The notes under the pieces are model-generated. The model was not told the DNA's origin and ran no database searches. It saw nothing but the letters and a program-made list of their open reading frames with translations. From NCBI GenBank assembly GCA_013400975.1, contig WBMZ01003495.1:1-64000 (forward strand): a DNA stretch of 64,000 nt. Direction: 5' to 3'. Shown here piece by piece: positions 11,107 to 23,091 of the stretch. Numbering within the stretch: position 1 is the first letter of the stretch; each line of letters starts with the position of its first letter. The stretch is from Atrichornis clamosus (Eukaryota > Chordata > Aves > Passeriformes > Menuridae). The translations under genes and the position numbers were made by a program.

Positions 11107-14100
11107 TTCTACTAACCTGTGGTGGGGATTGAGTACTGGGATAAGTAGATCTTTGGCTGGGTTTTGTATGACTGCTCTTTGACAGCAGTATTGCTACTGC
11201 TGGGCAGACTGTTTCTGCTAGCCCAGTCACTGGGCTGTGGGACAGTTTTTGGCAAGGTCTACATCAACATGTAATTCCACACAGTAGGACAGGATCATTA
11301 GACTGGAGCTGAGACCCCTACATCTGTGGTGTACATTACTCAGGGTTTTAGTTTGAACTAGGTTTAATCTCATCTTCTGGACTGAATATCTCCCTCGTGT
11401 ATGTGATCATGATGTATTTGATTCAGTATTAGGGAATAGATAGTGGTTTGTGTACTCCTGAAGCAGAGCTTCCAGTTTGATTTCCTGTAATCTAATTTGT
11501 GCTCACCCAATGTATTCAGTGTGCTGAACCAATGCACAGCAAAGGGGCACAGCAAGGGATTTGTTTTAAATTTACACTGAAACAAGATATTAATATAGCT
11601 TAGATCTGCTTTGTTTTGGCTTCTAGCAGAAAGGTTTTCTTTCCATTTGTATAGGAGTGATGTTGGTAATGGCTTCTGTTTCTGAGTGACTCTTTTTTGA
11701 TATGTGGGGCTGACCTGATGGCCCAGCCATACAAGTCCTGTAATTAATTAATTAACATTATTAATGTGAGGCTTAATAGGCATGCCTGCAAAAATAAGGT
11801 AATTAGCTGTGTTGGATAATATTGTACAGTGAGTTTGTATCAAATGATACAAACTGAAGTCCATCCTTTTTCTTGGTGACACAGAAGCAATTCCAGTATG
11901 ACAAAACTCCTCACTGAAGTGTCAAGAACAAATTCAACAACATGATGCTGTGAATGTTTTCTTCCTGTATTTCTGAGTTACATCTCTGTCACATAACAGA
12001 GAGAGAAATCTGATAAGAGTGATACAGGCACTGCAGAGCAGATCTGCAGAAACTCATTTACATTTAGGTGGAACAATGCTGCTGTCTCGAGTCAGTGACA
12101 GAGGCAAGACCAAGGAGGCACTGGACTATAGGAGAAAAGTGTGAGGCCATGAACTCTAGGGAGACAAGGACCAGAGCAAATTTCCTTTGGCTTCTGTGCA
12201 GGTGTAGGAGCTTGGGATTTCCATCAACATTGGAGAGCAGAGTGACTGAGTATTGGAATAATCACTGGTGTGGCACTGGGAGGAGGAATGTGGATGCCAC
12301 TGCTTTGAGAAGAAGAGCTGGCCAGTTGTGTTTTGCCTTTGCCAGCAGCTCCTGGTGAGTTTTTGCAGTGCACTGAGGACGCAGTATGACACTGGTCTGT
12401 GGGATCTCATCACACTGCAAGTAATGGCATCATGCTTATCTGGCTGGAAGGAATGAAGGGGCAAAAATCTCACTTGTGACTTCTGTTCTTTGGTCTTTCC
12501 CAGATATCTTTGTCATTTTGAAGTAATGTTCTGGGGAGCTTTAATTACTGAAATTGTCAGATGCAGACAATCTTAGATTTTTAAAACCTGTAAAAAAATG
12601 CCTGTCATAATTAACTGAAATATTGGGAATAACCTAGGAGCAATGTGTTTTGCCTTTTTTCTACACAAAATAGCACAGCTGAAGCAATGTCTTACAATTT
12701 TTGCCTTCCTCAAAAAAATATAGTATTGTCTCTCCATCAATGAGAGAACAGACAGAACCAGATCCAAGCCAGAAATAATTATTTTCAATTTGAAGAAAGA
12801 GTGTAACACGATTAAATATCAGCCATTCAGAGAGAGATAAAAATTCTGTATGCAGAAGGGATTTTCTTTCTTTTTTTTTTTTAATTTTTAATAATGATTT
12901 CATTCTGAATTTTGAGAGAATCAGAGCTAATTTAAGAAAGATATTAAAGGACTTGTGTGGCACATCACTGCCTCTTGAAATCTTGGGCAGTATATTATGA
13001 TTTATTTTATATCATTCTAGATTTTTAAGGTACAAAAATGCAAATTCTGACTTCTGGTTGTTGTTTTCAGGGGTTTTTTTGTAATATAAAATAGTGCTAA
13101 ATTAAACAGAGTGCTAACCATATGAGGCAATAAATCTCACAAACCATTTCAAAAGACTTTCTACAAAATAGTTTATTGCCAAGGAGAATGAAAACCTTGA
13201 ACACTTAATGAAGTCAGCGAGAGCTGAGAGTTTCCTCTGAAGATATGTCTGGTGAATTTAGGTTTGAGTTTTCTCTGGGAAATGCATTCTAATGTAAGTC
13301 TGTGCTACAGCGTTTTTGATGGTTAGTCAAAGTCCTAGATCTGACCTTAGATTTAAACAAGGTGGATGTTTAGGTCTTGATCCATGATTTACAGAAGATT
13401 TATGTTCATATTAGGGGGGAAAAAAATTTCTGCAGTTTTAGGGCCTTCAGTTAGATGATGTGAATAAGAGTCTTCAGGTATCAAACATATTTCTTTTTAA
13501 GTAGTAAGTCCTCCTGTCCTTCATTCAACTTTGCAGACAGAATGTGCAACAATATCCAGGATGTAGTTCTAGAATAACTGTGGGGTTTATTTAAACTCAA
13601 AGCCGACACATATCACTGGCTTAGTCTAAATAATACCTTGTTCCTAAAAGCTTTTCCACATTAGACTATTACACTCTGTGATTATAGCTGTACTTTACAT
13701 ACAAATACTGTCATAATACAGTGGTGAAAGAATAAGTCATGCATATATAAATTTGAGCTAGTTCTAGCTTTTGAAAAAATAATCATTTGCAAGGTTATTA
13801 CCTCGTTTGACGCAAGAATGACTCTTCTTTTGTAGTAATGGTCCTCTAAATGACGTCAGATAACACCCTTACAGTCTATTAGACAAACCCATGTGTAAAT
13901 AGTGGGGATTTGGTGTGTGCTTCTGGATGGATCATGGCCATATGGTAGTCTCTTCCTTTTACAATATGTGATAATCAGCTGTACATTTCATGTGTAATAA
14001 TATGGTGGCTCTGTGTAATGGAGCAGAATTAAGTACTTTTGTTTAAACAGGTAATTTTTGGCTTGTTACTGAAATTGCTTTTAGGACAGTCACACATTTT

Positions 14101-16029
14101 GGGAAATTATTTTGTGGATGTTTGAGCATGACAGAAACTTTACAACTCTTGGGGTAGGTATTGTTCTGCTAAGAATTAAATTCTTTTCCATCAGCATTTA
14201 AATTATAAAAGAAAAGAAGATATAACAGAAACTCTAGTCCTTGCTGAAGCTGCAACTGTCATTTCATGGAAGAATGGATTTTAAATATTTAATGCTAATA
14301 AATTTTGTGTTTCTTTGTTAAAAAGGACATATTTAACCTAAGCCTGAGAAAAATTTTTAGAAAAATACCAAAAGAAACTTGATAAATTAATGTTAGAATA
14401 GAGCTGTTAAGAAAAGGAGAGACAAGTGTTTTTTAGAAGTTATTATAACTGTCTTTTTGTCCCACTTTTTTTTTTTGGTGAAAATAGTCATTGGATTGGA
14501 CATACTGCTATCTGTGTCATGAAAGAGATGAATTTGAGAAATATGGGAATCATTTTGGCTGAACTAGAGATGTTGAAATGGCTCCCAAGTCTATTAAACT
14601 TTCACACATTCACATTTCCAAATTAATGGTTGACATCACCTGTCCCATCCCAATAGAGCCTGCCAAGATAAATGAGAACTGGTGTAATATGCTTTTAAGT
14701 GGGAAAAAGTGCTGGTGCTATTGCTTCCCTTGACTGTAGAAGAGGGGACACAATGGGCTGCATGAAGGACAAGAAAGGGCCTCGTCTGAAGAGAAACAAG
14801 GAGGCAGGAGTGAACCTGCTGCAGACGTTTCACATTTAGTGATCTAGGAAAGAGTGGTAAGATGATAATTGTAGGGGGGAAGGAAGAAAAGAATGAAAAG
14901 AGGAAAAGGAAATAGGTATGTAAAAGATGCAAAGGGAGAGTAGTAAAGATACACAAATACAATAAGAAGACATTAACCTCAAGGTATCATCTCTGGTAAA
15001 TGAGAAGTACGTTGCTGGAAGCTGAGAGGTTACATGCAGTAATATGTACCACAATGTGCTATATACATGCCTTTCTAAGCTTTTCTTGCAGTTTTTGGTC
15101 CTAGCTGTTGTTGGGATAGGACATAGAAATAGATGACTTCATGTGATGACCTAGGAAGGGCACTCTTGTATTCTTGCTATGTTTCACAATAGTCGTGAGG
15201 AGATAGAAGCCTGTAAACAAAAACAGAGGCAGCCTTATCATGCATCCTTGAAATTTGATTTCACGTTTGTTGCCTGAGGATGTGATCTGGAAACTAGCCA
15301 AAGAAATAGGAATGCCAGAGTCTGAGTTTAGCTCTGGTCTAACCTCAGGTGAATTATATCATCTTGCTACATGAATGACAAGTACAGAACAAAAAATACA
15401 GACCAGTCTCACCCAAGACACTGAGGGGATGCTTATGAGAAGTGCATGTTGCATGCTGTATAAAGATTATTACCGTGACTCCATTATTCTCAGCTGAACT
15501 CCTGAAAAAACTGTGATAAAATGGTGGGAAGGCTTCTGGGAGTCTGCTGTTAAGGTCTGACTGCCATCAAAGTGAAAGGAAAGTACCATTGTGTCAAGTG
15601 AAGTTCAATTGTCTCCATTTGTACTGTCAATCATACATTCATAAAATGGAGTTTTTTCTTGGCCTTAGTTAAAATTATTTCTGGAGTTCATTTATCTTTG
15701 CTGTCACACCAAATAACACTGAAGGTAAGGAATTTAGAAGAAATTTCATTGGGATGAGATGTGTCTATTCTTTTACTGTCTTTTACAAATATCTTTACAT
15801 GCAGCCATCTTTCTGTTCTTGCCTCTGTAAGAAATGTAAGTTAGTTAATGTATAGAACATTTACTAGTACACATGACATATTTTAAGCAAATAAAAATCT
15901 AAGTGTCATGTACACGTACACACACACACATATGCAAATAAATATTTGCATTTATTTGTGGAAGATAGTAAGAGTATCCAGCCTCTATCACCTTGTGGTA
16001 TCCTCCTACAAAGTTACTGTTCTGGGTAA
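11107..16029. other. Long AT-rich non-coding stretch
   Basis: No gene is recognised. It contains a tandem ATTA tract with flanking TAAT motifs (about 11740-11775), a T-run at about 12867-12882, a palindromic cAMP-response-like site TGACGTCA at 13851-13858, a purine-rich tract at 14868-14950 and a short CA repeat at about 15916-15930. The 12068-12473 segment holds overlapping frames of 96 (+) and 105 (-) codons with no recognisable motif. Confidence 0.55.
14868..14950 (+). repeat. Purine-rich tract
   Basis: The plus strand is nearly all A and G for about 80 bases, with few pyrimidines (for example GGAAGAAAAG and AGGAAAAGG). The 108-codon minus-strand frame covering it, rich in Phe, Ser and Leu, is a by-product of the composition. 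Confidence 0.75.
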
Positions 16030-16682
16030 GTACTGCACCTGGGGAGGAAGAGCCTCAGGCACCAGTATATGCTGGGGTTCATTTGCTGGAATACAGCTTT
16101 TCATGAAAGTACCTGGGGCTCCTGGTCGAGACCAACCTGGATGTGAGCCAGCAACATGCCCTTGCATCAAAGAAGGCATCCACCATTCTGGGCCATATGA
16201 GGAGTGTTGCCAGCAGGCCGAAGGTGGTGGTTCTTCCCCTCTGTTCAGCACTGGTGAGGTCACACCTGGAGTGCTGGACTCAGTTCTGAGCTCTCCAGCA
16301 CAGGAGAGACATGGGCATGCTGGAAAGAGTTCAGTGGAGGGCCGTGAAGATGGTTAAGGGACTGGAGTATCTCATAGAAAGGCTGCAACAGCTGTGACTG
16401 TGCAACATGGAGAAGAGAAGGCTAAGGGGAAAGTTTTTTAGAGAATACCTGAAGAGAAAGTGCAAGAAGGATGGAGCCAGACTCTTTTCTGTGAATGACC
16501 AGTGACAGGACCAGAGGCAAAGGGCACACATTGAAACACAAGTGCTTCTGTCTGAACAGGAAACACTTTTTCATAGTGAGAGTGACAAAGCACCGGCACA
16601 TGTTGCCCAGGAAGGTTGTGAAGTCTCCATCCTTAGAGAAATTGAAAAGCCATCTGAACACAGTCCTGGGCAACCATCAGTC
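16030..16682 (+). mobile_element. CR1 LINE, C-terminal ORF2 fragment, plus orientation
   Basis: The plus strand follows CR1 ORF2 from the region after the reverse transcriptase core to near its C-terminus. Recognisable DNA blocks in order are CTGGGGCTCCTGGTCGAGAC, CAGCACTGGTGAGGTCACAC, AAGATGGTTAAGGGACTGGA, GGAGAAGAGAAGGCTAAGG and GGTTGTGAAGTCTCCATCC. In the frame at 16495-16695 the peptide reads KHFFIVRVTKHRHMLPRKVV and then SPSLEKLKSHL, the conserved CR1 end. Other parts are in other frames, so it is frameshifted and inactive. Wording matches the common avian CR1 subtype that differs from the minus-strand copies at 4296 and 7570. The 3' UTR with its short terminal repeats is not clear beyond 16682. 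Confidence 0.93.
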
Positions 16683-17964
16683 TATACAGTCATAGTAAAG
16701 CATGGTTAATTAGTGAAAAAGAAGAACCTATGAATAAGTTGGCTGTGATTATTTGGAACAGTGTTCATATTTCTTCTTCAAAAGGATGATATGCACACAC
16801 TCATGGTTTCTCTCATTACTGTGAAACAGAAGAATGCAAAGGAAATAACTTACAGTAGTTTACTGCAATGAAGATAACCCCCTGATTTTTATAAAGCTAA
16901 ATTGGCAATTTACTACAGTGGAAAAGAAGTGATGAAATTTTCTGTAAGCCTAATTCAAGGAGCTGAAAATAATGCAAGTCATAAAAACAAATTTATTTTT
17001 GAACAGGTATAAAAATTCTATGGATGATTTTATGTTTAAGGAGAATGAACCAATCTGAAGACTCCTCATTAACTTTCAAGGGCCATTTGGCAGATAATGG
17101 AACTCATCCTCTAAACCATTTATTCTTTTTGTCCTATAGACACACATGCCTATCACTGGACAACACAATTCACTGTAGGAAGAGAAAGCTGTTTCTTTTG
17201 CATAGAAGCCAGAAGGAAAAGCAGCAGAGAAATAAGACAGGGAGAGAAATAAAGTTGAGGCTAGAGAGGGAATATATAGAGTAAACAGAAAAGCAAACAA
17301 GCAAAATTGTGCCAGAATGGACAAGGAAAATTAAAACCTACTGGAGGCTTACACTTTTGACCTGGAAAAACCCCACATAGATGCAACTCCAAATTGACGG
17401 CCTTGACTTAAAAAAGATGCCTCTTTTTTTCCACTGGAAATCCTTTAGTGATATTTAGTTAATTTTTTTTATGTGGAACTATGAAAACTTGATACTGGTT
17501 TGTGTCTCTCATTTGTCTCCCTCTTCCCACAAAGGCTTCAGTATTCTTTTGATGTGGAAAGGACAAGCCTGTGAACCTGTGATTTACTAAATCTGACAGT
17601 GCAATGACCAGGAAACTTCTCAGTGGAAAGCAATGAATGTTGCCATTTCGTATTTTGAAAATATAAGTGAAACAAAATTGGAAACCTGATTTGAAAATTG
17701 AAATTTATGCAGTGACAAAATTTATACTTTAAAAATTAATATGCATATAAGGGTTTTTCTTTTGTGCAAAGAAGCTCAAAGTGCTTTATTTATCAACAAA
17801 CAGTTGCAGAAAAGAGTTTAGTTTGTTGAGGTTTTTTTATATATGCAACACTATTCATTACTTGGAAACCAATGATCCATAAAGTTTTACTCAATGAAAA
17901 GCTTTACAGTGGGTTAGTTTCTCCTGCATTCTTTCTGGTGCACCTAATTTCACCAACTCCTTCT

Positions 17965-18105
17965 GCTAGAGACTACGCTCGAGTTTCAACACACATTGAG
18001 AAAATGGAAGAAAATATAAGGGAGTGTATGTCTAACTCTCTGAGATATTACGAAATTGTTCTTCGTATTCACAGACATGACCACATGTCTTCAATTTTCC
18101 GTTAG
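17965..18105 (+). other. Exon-like open segment of unknown identity
   Basis: A pyrimidine-rich stretch with CTTCTGCTAG at about 17959-17968 resembles a splice acceptor. It is followed by an open frame of about 45 codons that begins DYARVSTHIEKMEEN and ends HDHMSSIFR with a TAG stop at 18103-18105. The piece is hydrophilic and could form a helix. It retains several CpGs (TACGCTCGAG, TACGAA, TTCGTA, TTCCGT), which is unusual for this CpG-poor window. I do not recognise the peptide. It may be a terminal exon, a remnant of a retrocopy or a chance frame. Confidence 0.25.
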
Positions 18106-21100
18106 GACCTGTTCAAGAAGTATTGTTTCTATTTATTTTCATTATTTTCCATCATCACCCATGCATGCCAGCCTACAGCTGGAGAAAATTTGTAGACAAT
18201 CAACAGAAATGGGAATTGGTTGTCTTGTGAATTAGCTCCTACTCTAATGTATTTATGTTGTAAGTATGGAAAGTGGAAACCAGTCAGGCAGGCTACAAAC
18301 ACAGTGGGTGCTCTCACGTACCTGCACTTGACTTCAGGTTTTCCTGCATAGATTCTGTTTCCTTAGGTGCATTGACCTAATGTGTCCTAGCCTCTCGAAA
18401 AGAAGGAACTAAAACCACAAGCTACTCTTCCAGTTCATACAGGTGTCTCAGTTTGCCTTCTTGCCTGCCCTGTCCCCTCTGCTGCCTCTTCTCTTTGCAG
18501 GTTGTTTCCCCATGTGCCAGAGGAGATCAGCAGAGGAGGAGCAGAACTGCATAATCATTGCCCTGGCTCTTTTCCTGTCTCTGAAACAGCTGATGGACTT
18601 AACTTGCAGGATGAGCTACTTAAGTGACACATATTCTTTGGAGAAGGCAAACATTCCACCTACCGCTGATACTGCCTATAGAGGTGTACTGAAGTGAAAA
18701 TATGGTCTTGGAACGATATAGGTTTGATAAGTTTAAGTAAATATGGATATTGTCTCTGATATTTTCCATACCCTGCCCTTCCTCTCCAGAAAGAGAAAGA
18801 AATAGGTTATTTGGTCTTGTAACTCACCAAAATAAGGGTGTCATGTGACTGAGAAAAATGGAGGAAAGGTGATTTAAGCCTTATCTGTAACTCTGTGCTG
18901 AGCAGAGCAGTCCCAGGGAAATAATCTACAAAGTAGAAATTAAAGGCCTATTATGAGAGGGCTTAGCAAGAATGTACTGTTCTGTGTAACTATCTCTCTT
19001 CAGGCTGTCTCGTGGAGTCTCACACCTGCCAGTTAACCACTGGAAAACTATTTAAAATTAAATAACTTGCTATATGCCACTAATCAAGTACAATAATATC
19101 CTGTCTTTGGAAAGGAACTCAAAAAACTTTTTCTTTCATCCTCATGCTTTCACATGGAAATAAAGACAGGGGATTTATCTTGTTAATTCCAAAGAAACTG
19201 TTTGAAGACAAGGGTAAACTCAGCACTTCATGATTTAGACCAAGTGTATCAAATACACAGAGTAGTCTCCAGAAAAAAAATTGTCCAAAATCCATCTGAA
19301 TGTGTCAGAGATAGGCGTTCTAACTTTTTTTTGTTAAGACCCACTACATCTAATTTTTTTAGAAAGTGTGATGGGGATATGACTGGATGAAAATAGTTCA
19401 AGATCTATTTAAATAAGAAGTAATTAAACTAATTAATATTTAGGGCTTGGAAGATTTATTCAATATACTGACATAAGGACTTGTATGATTCAGAATTCTG
19501 TGTCTTTAAAAACCTCTTACAAGTGCTTCATGTGCTTAGTACTCTCAGAGAATAAGATTTGCATGATGAGAGTAGAGTGTAAATTTGAACTGCAGTAACA
19601 CCCCGATTCCTCATTTCTGTTGGATTAAACGATAGCTAAATCACATTCTTAAAGTGTGTCCAGTCTGTGTTCTAGCAAACATTTAGTATATGTTAATAAA
19701 CAGTTGCAGAACCTACCAAACAATAGACAATAGTTTAGTTTGGCTCTTTTATATTTATCTTTATACATCATTGCTTTTGATTATCGCTGGAGTTCAAAAC
19801 TTATGCAGAGAGCAACATCCTTCTTTTCATGGTTTAGCCTGACCCTCTCATAAATTTTTTATTTGTAGAATTTCAAAAACCTATTGGTTCTGAAAGTTTT
19901 GGTGTATTTTAATAACAGCTAGTAAGCCCATCCCCAGTCTGTATAAGCCTTATAAACCCACATGATCCTTTTAACAAATGCTTTTGTTACTCTGCATTTA
20001 TTCAGTGTTGGTACCAGAAGTGTCATCTAACTGCCTTATAATTCCTGACTCAGTCAATCTGGTACATGTTCAAAATTAGGTTGATAGGATTTAGAAGCGA
20101 AGTAATGCTTTAAATTATCAAATATGCATTTTTATTACTGTTGGAAGTGGATGTGTTGACACTTTCATGAGTAAATTCTTTCTTGCAGAAGGCTATTTTT
20201 TTTGCTTTAAGAAAATGGGAATCAAGATGTATTATTTGTATAATTTTTTTTAGTATTTTTTTTATATATTTGTATTCTTTTAAGCCTCACTCTCTATGTT
20301 TCATTATTGACTTGTAAAATAAGTTAAGGCCCAATCCTGAATCTACTGAGATTTTTCTTGTATGCTTCTTCTTAAATGGGTCTGTACTAAGCCTCTGACA
20401 TGTACAAATCCAGATGTGCAAGCAGATGCATTTGCATAGACCTATATGGAGAAATTTAGGACATTACTCAACACAATCTGAGCATTTTAGTAAAGGAGCC
20501 TTCTTTCAATCTGACAGACTGCACAAGGGACAGATGACAGGAGTAAAGCCACACATTTTATAGTGGTATTTCTGTCTTTGTAACGAGCTAAATTACCTGC
20601 ACAATGCAGGTGTGTTACTTCTTATGGTGTATGTTAAGGAAAGCAGAGAAATACTTTTGATTAACTGCTTTTTTGTTTTCCTGGTAACACAGCTGCTGAG
20701 TGCAGACACGGCAAATGCATCATGTACACAGAGAGATCAAGTGGGTCAAGGTGGGCTCATCATGTGTAGCTGGGTACTGTCCTCAGCTGGCCTCCTGTCT
20801 CCTGCTGCCTCCTGTCTGCCTCTACCTCACTGGTTATTCTGCCTCTTGGTGTTATTAATGGTTTGTTGTCATGACTTGACAGTTTCTGGTGAGACTGCAT
20901 GAAAGATGGCACACATTTTTGACAGTAGGACAGCAGGAGAGGAAGAGTAAGGCTTTTAAAGAAGCAGGTTGTTAAATAAAAACAGATCAGTCTCTATGAC
21001 TGTAGGTAGAAATTTAAGCATACACAAAAAAGATCCATCAGTTCAGTAGATTATGAGAACTGTTAGGCAGAATTACATATGTGCCATAAACAATTGGTCA

Positions 21101-22735
21101 ATGTGAAAATATTATTCTATGCGAAGGTATGTATAGCCTGCATTTTTTTCCCCCAAATTTCAGGGATATTGGAGTTTGTTATGTGTTCTCTTTGCCTGTT
21201 TGTTTGAGGGGTTTTTTTGGGGGGGGGTGTTTTGCTTGTTTTCTTTTTTTTTTTTACCTTGAGACATCAAATACACATATGATAGAGCAAGCATGTGTCC
21301 ACTCATGTTTATTAGATATTTTCAAAACTACAGGACTATAAAACAACATAAAGTATTTGCTATGGATTTTTATCTTTAATTAGTGTGTAATGATTTTATT
21401 CAAAGGAGTGGCTGAATGCATGGTTCATTTTTTCACTGGTATACTAAATTTTGGCTGCAAACTGAAAAGCTTTGTTTTTCTGATTTATTACAATAGCCTC
21501 TTAAATATTCATTGTAATATTTTTCCATTGCTTTCTGAGCAATTCTGTTCTTGATCAAGTTTTTATGAATCTGTGTATTGATATCTTTAATTTCAGAAAG
21601 CACTGATGCTAGGAAATGTTGACATTTCTTCCCTCCCATGTGGAGGTTTTCAGAACTCGATATCTATCTGTAACTGGTTTATGAATTATCAACCCTCTTG
21701 TGGATAGAGCATCTTCAGTGCTTGCCCTCTGCCAAGTTGTGATGAGAATGTTTTTTAATGCTAGTACCATAAATTACTTTATTGTTATGGGTACTTTTGT
21801 GTATGCAGTCTTGTACATTATTAAATGGGTTGAAACAACTGCATGAAGTTTTGTAAATAACCAGCCATCATATGCAAATGTAACAGGTGTGTATTATTGT
21901 ACTGTATCTGTAAACAAGGTGTATGAAGAACTCTGCTGATTATCAACAAGAAAGGAGCTCCAAAGCTCTAGTTGTGATAACTATTGCTGTTCAATTTTTC
22001 CTTCCCTTGGCATTGTGCTTTTGTGTCCTTGTTCTTTGTGATGGCTCATGCTTTCTTAATTTATGGAGTTGTCAGTGAAACTGGTCAGACTTCTCCTCTG
22101 TCTGTTGTTTAAAGACAGAGATAATATTTCTTTGCTCCAGAAGGATAAAGGAAGGGAAGGAAAGGACACACCTATGTTCTATGAAGATAGTAATATAGTT
22201 AGACCATAGTGTCTGGACGTGTGGTGCATATTGCCTTTACATAGCAGTAATGAAAAACAGGAGTTGTAAGTCTGGTATTTCTTGTGTCTTGCTTATATTG
22301 TTGTCCCAGCTGTAAATCAGGGAGAATTGTGTTTGCTTTTCAGTGCCTGCATTATCATACTTACTGTAAATAAATCTTTCTTTTGTTTCTTTACTTACTG
22401 CTTCTAGGCCCTTGTATTTTCTGCTCTCTCTTTACCCTATGTTGTCTCTTCTAGGAACATCACAAAAAATCCCCAGATTACATTTTCCTTTATGCCTTTC
22501 AAAGATTACAATTCAGCTGTCATTCTTTGCCCAGTCTCCTAGTGTCTTTAAATTCAAATTCTCTGAGTCTTCCATGGGTAGTGACAGTGTGAGAATTATG
22601 ATGCAATGAACACTTATGTAGTGTAAGGCTAGAAGTCAAATATCATTAAATGCACAAATGCCTGAATGCTTGTGCCATAAGTGACTGAATAAAATGTCGT
22701 GTGATTCTAAGTTGAACCAGTGCAATTCTTTACTC

Positions 22736-22800
22736 AAAAAAAAAAAAAGCCATAAAGAAAGTTTAGGAATAATTAATTTTAAATTATTTTAAAATTAATT
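22736..22800. repeat. A-run followed by a perfect 13-bp AT-only inverted repeat
   Basis: A run of 13 A's at 22736-22748 is followed by the arms AATTAATTTTAAA (22771-22783) and TTTAAAATTAATT (22788-22800), separated by 4 bases. The arms are perfect reverse complements and could extrude as a cruciform. It may be chance in AT-rich DNA or the tail of an unrecognised retroposon. Confidence 0.7.
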
Positions 22801-22950
22801 TATTCAATACATATTATATTGGTTAAAATGATGAAATTTATGTTCTCTATTTTAGGTTGACACTAAAAAGTCTATAAACATGTTTCATTGAAAAAGAGTA
22901 TAGCTGTGCATTTTTAAAGCTAATAGGATCACTGTATTGTGCAGGATGAG

Positions 22951-23091
22951 GTTCATAGAATGATTTGGGTTGGAAGAAACCTTAAAGATCACCCTGCCAT
23001 GGGCAGGGACATCTTCCAGTAAAGCAGCCTGCTCAAAGCCAATCTGACCCTGAACACTTGTCAGGGATGGGGCATCCACAACCTCTCTGGA
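22951..23091 (-). mobile_element. CR1 LINE 3' end, short fragment
   Basis: On the plus strand the antisense of a CR1 3' end is plain: TTCATAGAATGATTTGGG, TGGAAGAAACCTTAAAGATC, CTGCCATGGGCAGGGACATC and GGGATGGGGCATCCACAACC. It holds the 3' UTR and only the last few dozen codons of ORF2. The 8-bp terminal repeat region typical of CR1 lies at the 22951 side. It is inactive and 5'-truncated. Confidence 0.92.

Larger units (their letters stand above)
16683..22950. other. AT-rich non-coding stretch with a few simple repeats
   Basis: No complete gene is recognised. An exon-like segment at 17965-18105 is listed separately. A G-run next to a T-run lies at 21211-21255. A perfect 13-bp inverted repeat follows an A-run at 22736-22800. 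Frames of 60-96 codons elsewhere carry no recognisable motif. Confidence 0.55.

Noticed and set aside
12068..12473. Overlapping frames of 96 (+) and 105 (-) codons
   Set aside because: Both strands open over the same bases, no recognisable protein, no repeat assignment possible.
15908..16357. Plus-strand frame of 149 codons
   Set aside because: It starts in a CA-repeat stretch and runs through the CR1 fragment in a frame that is not the ORF2 frame.
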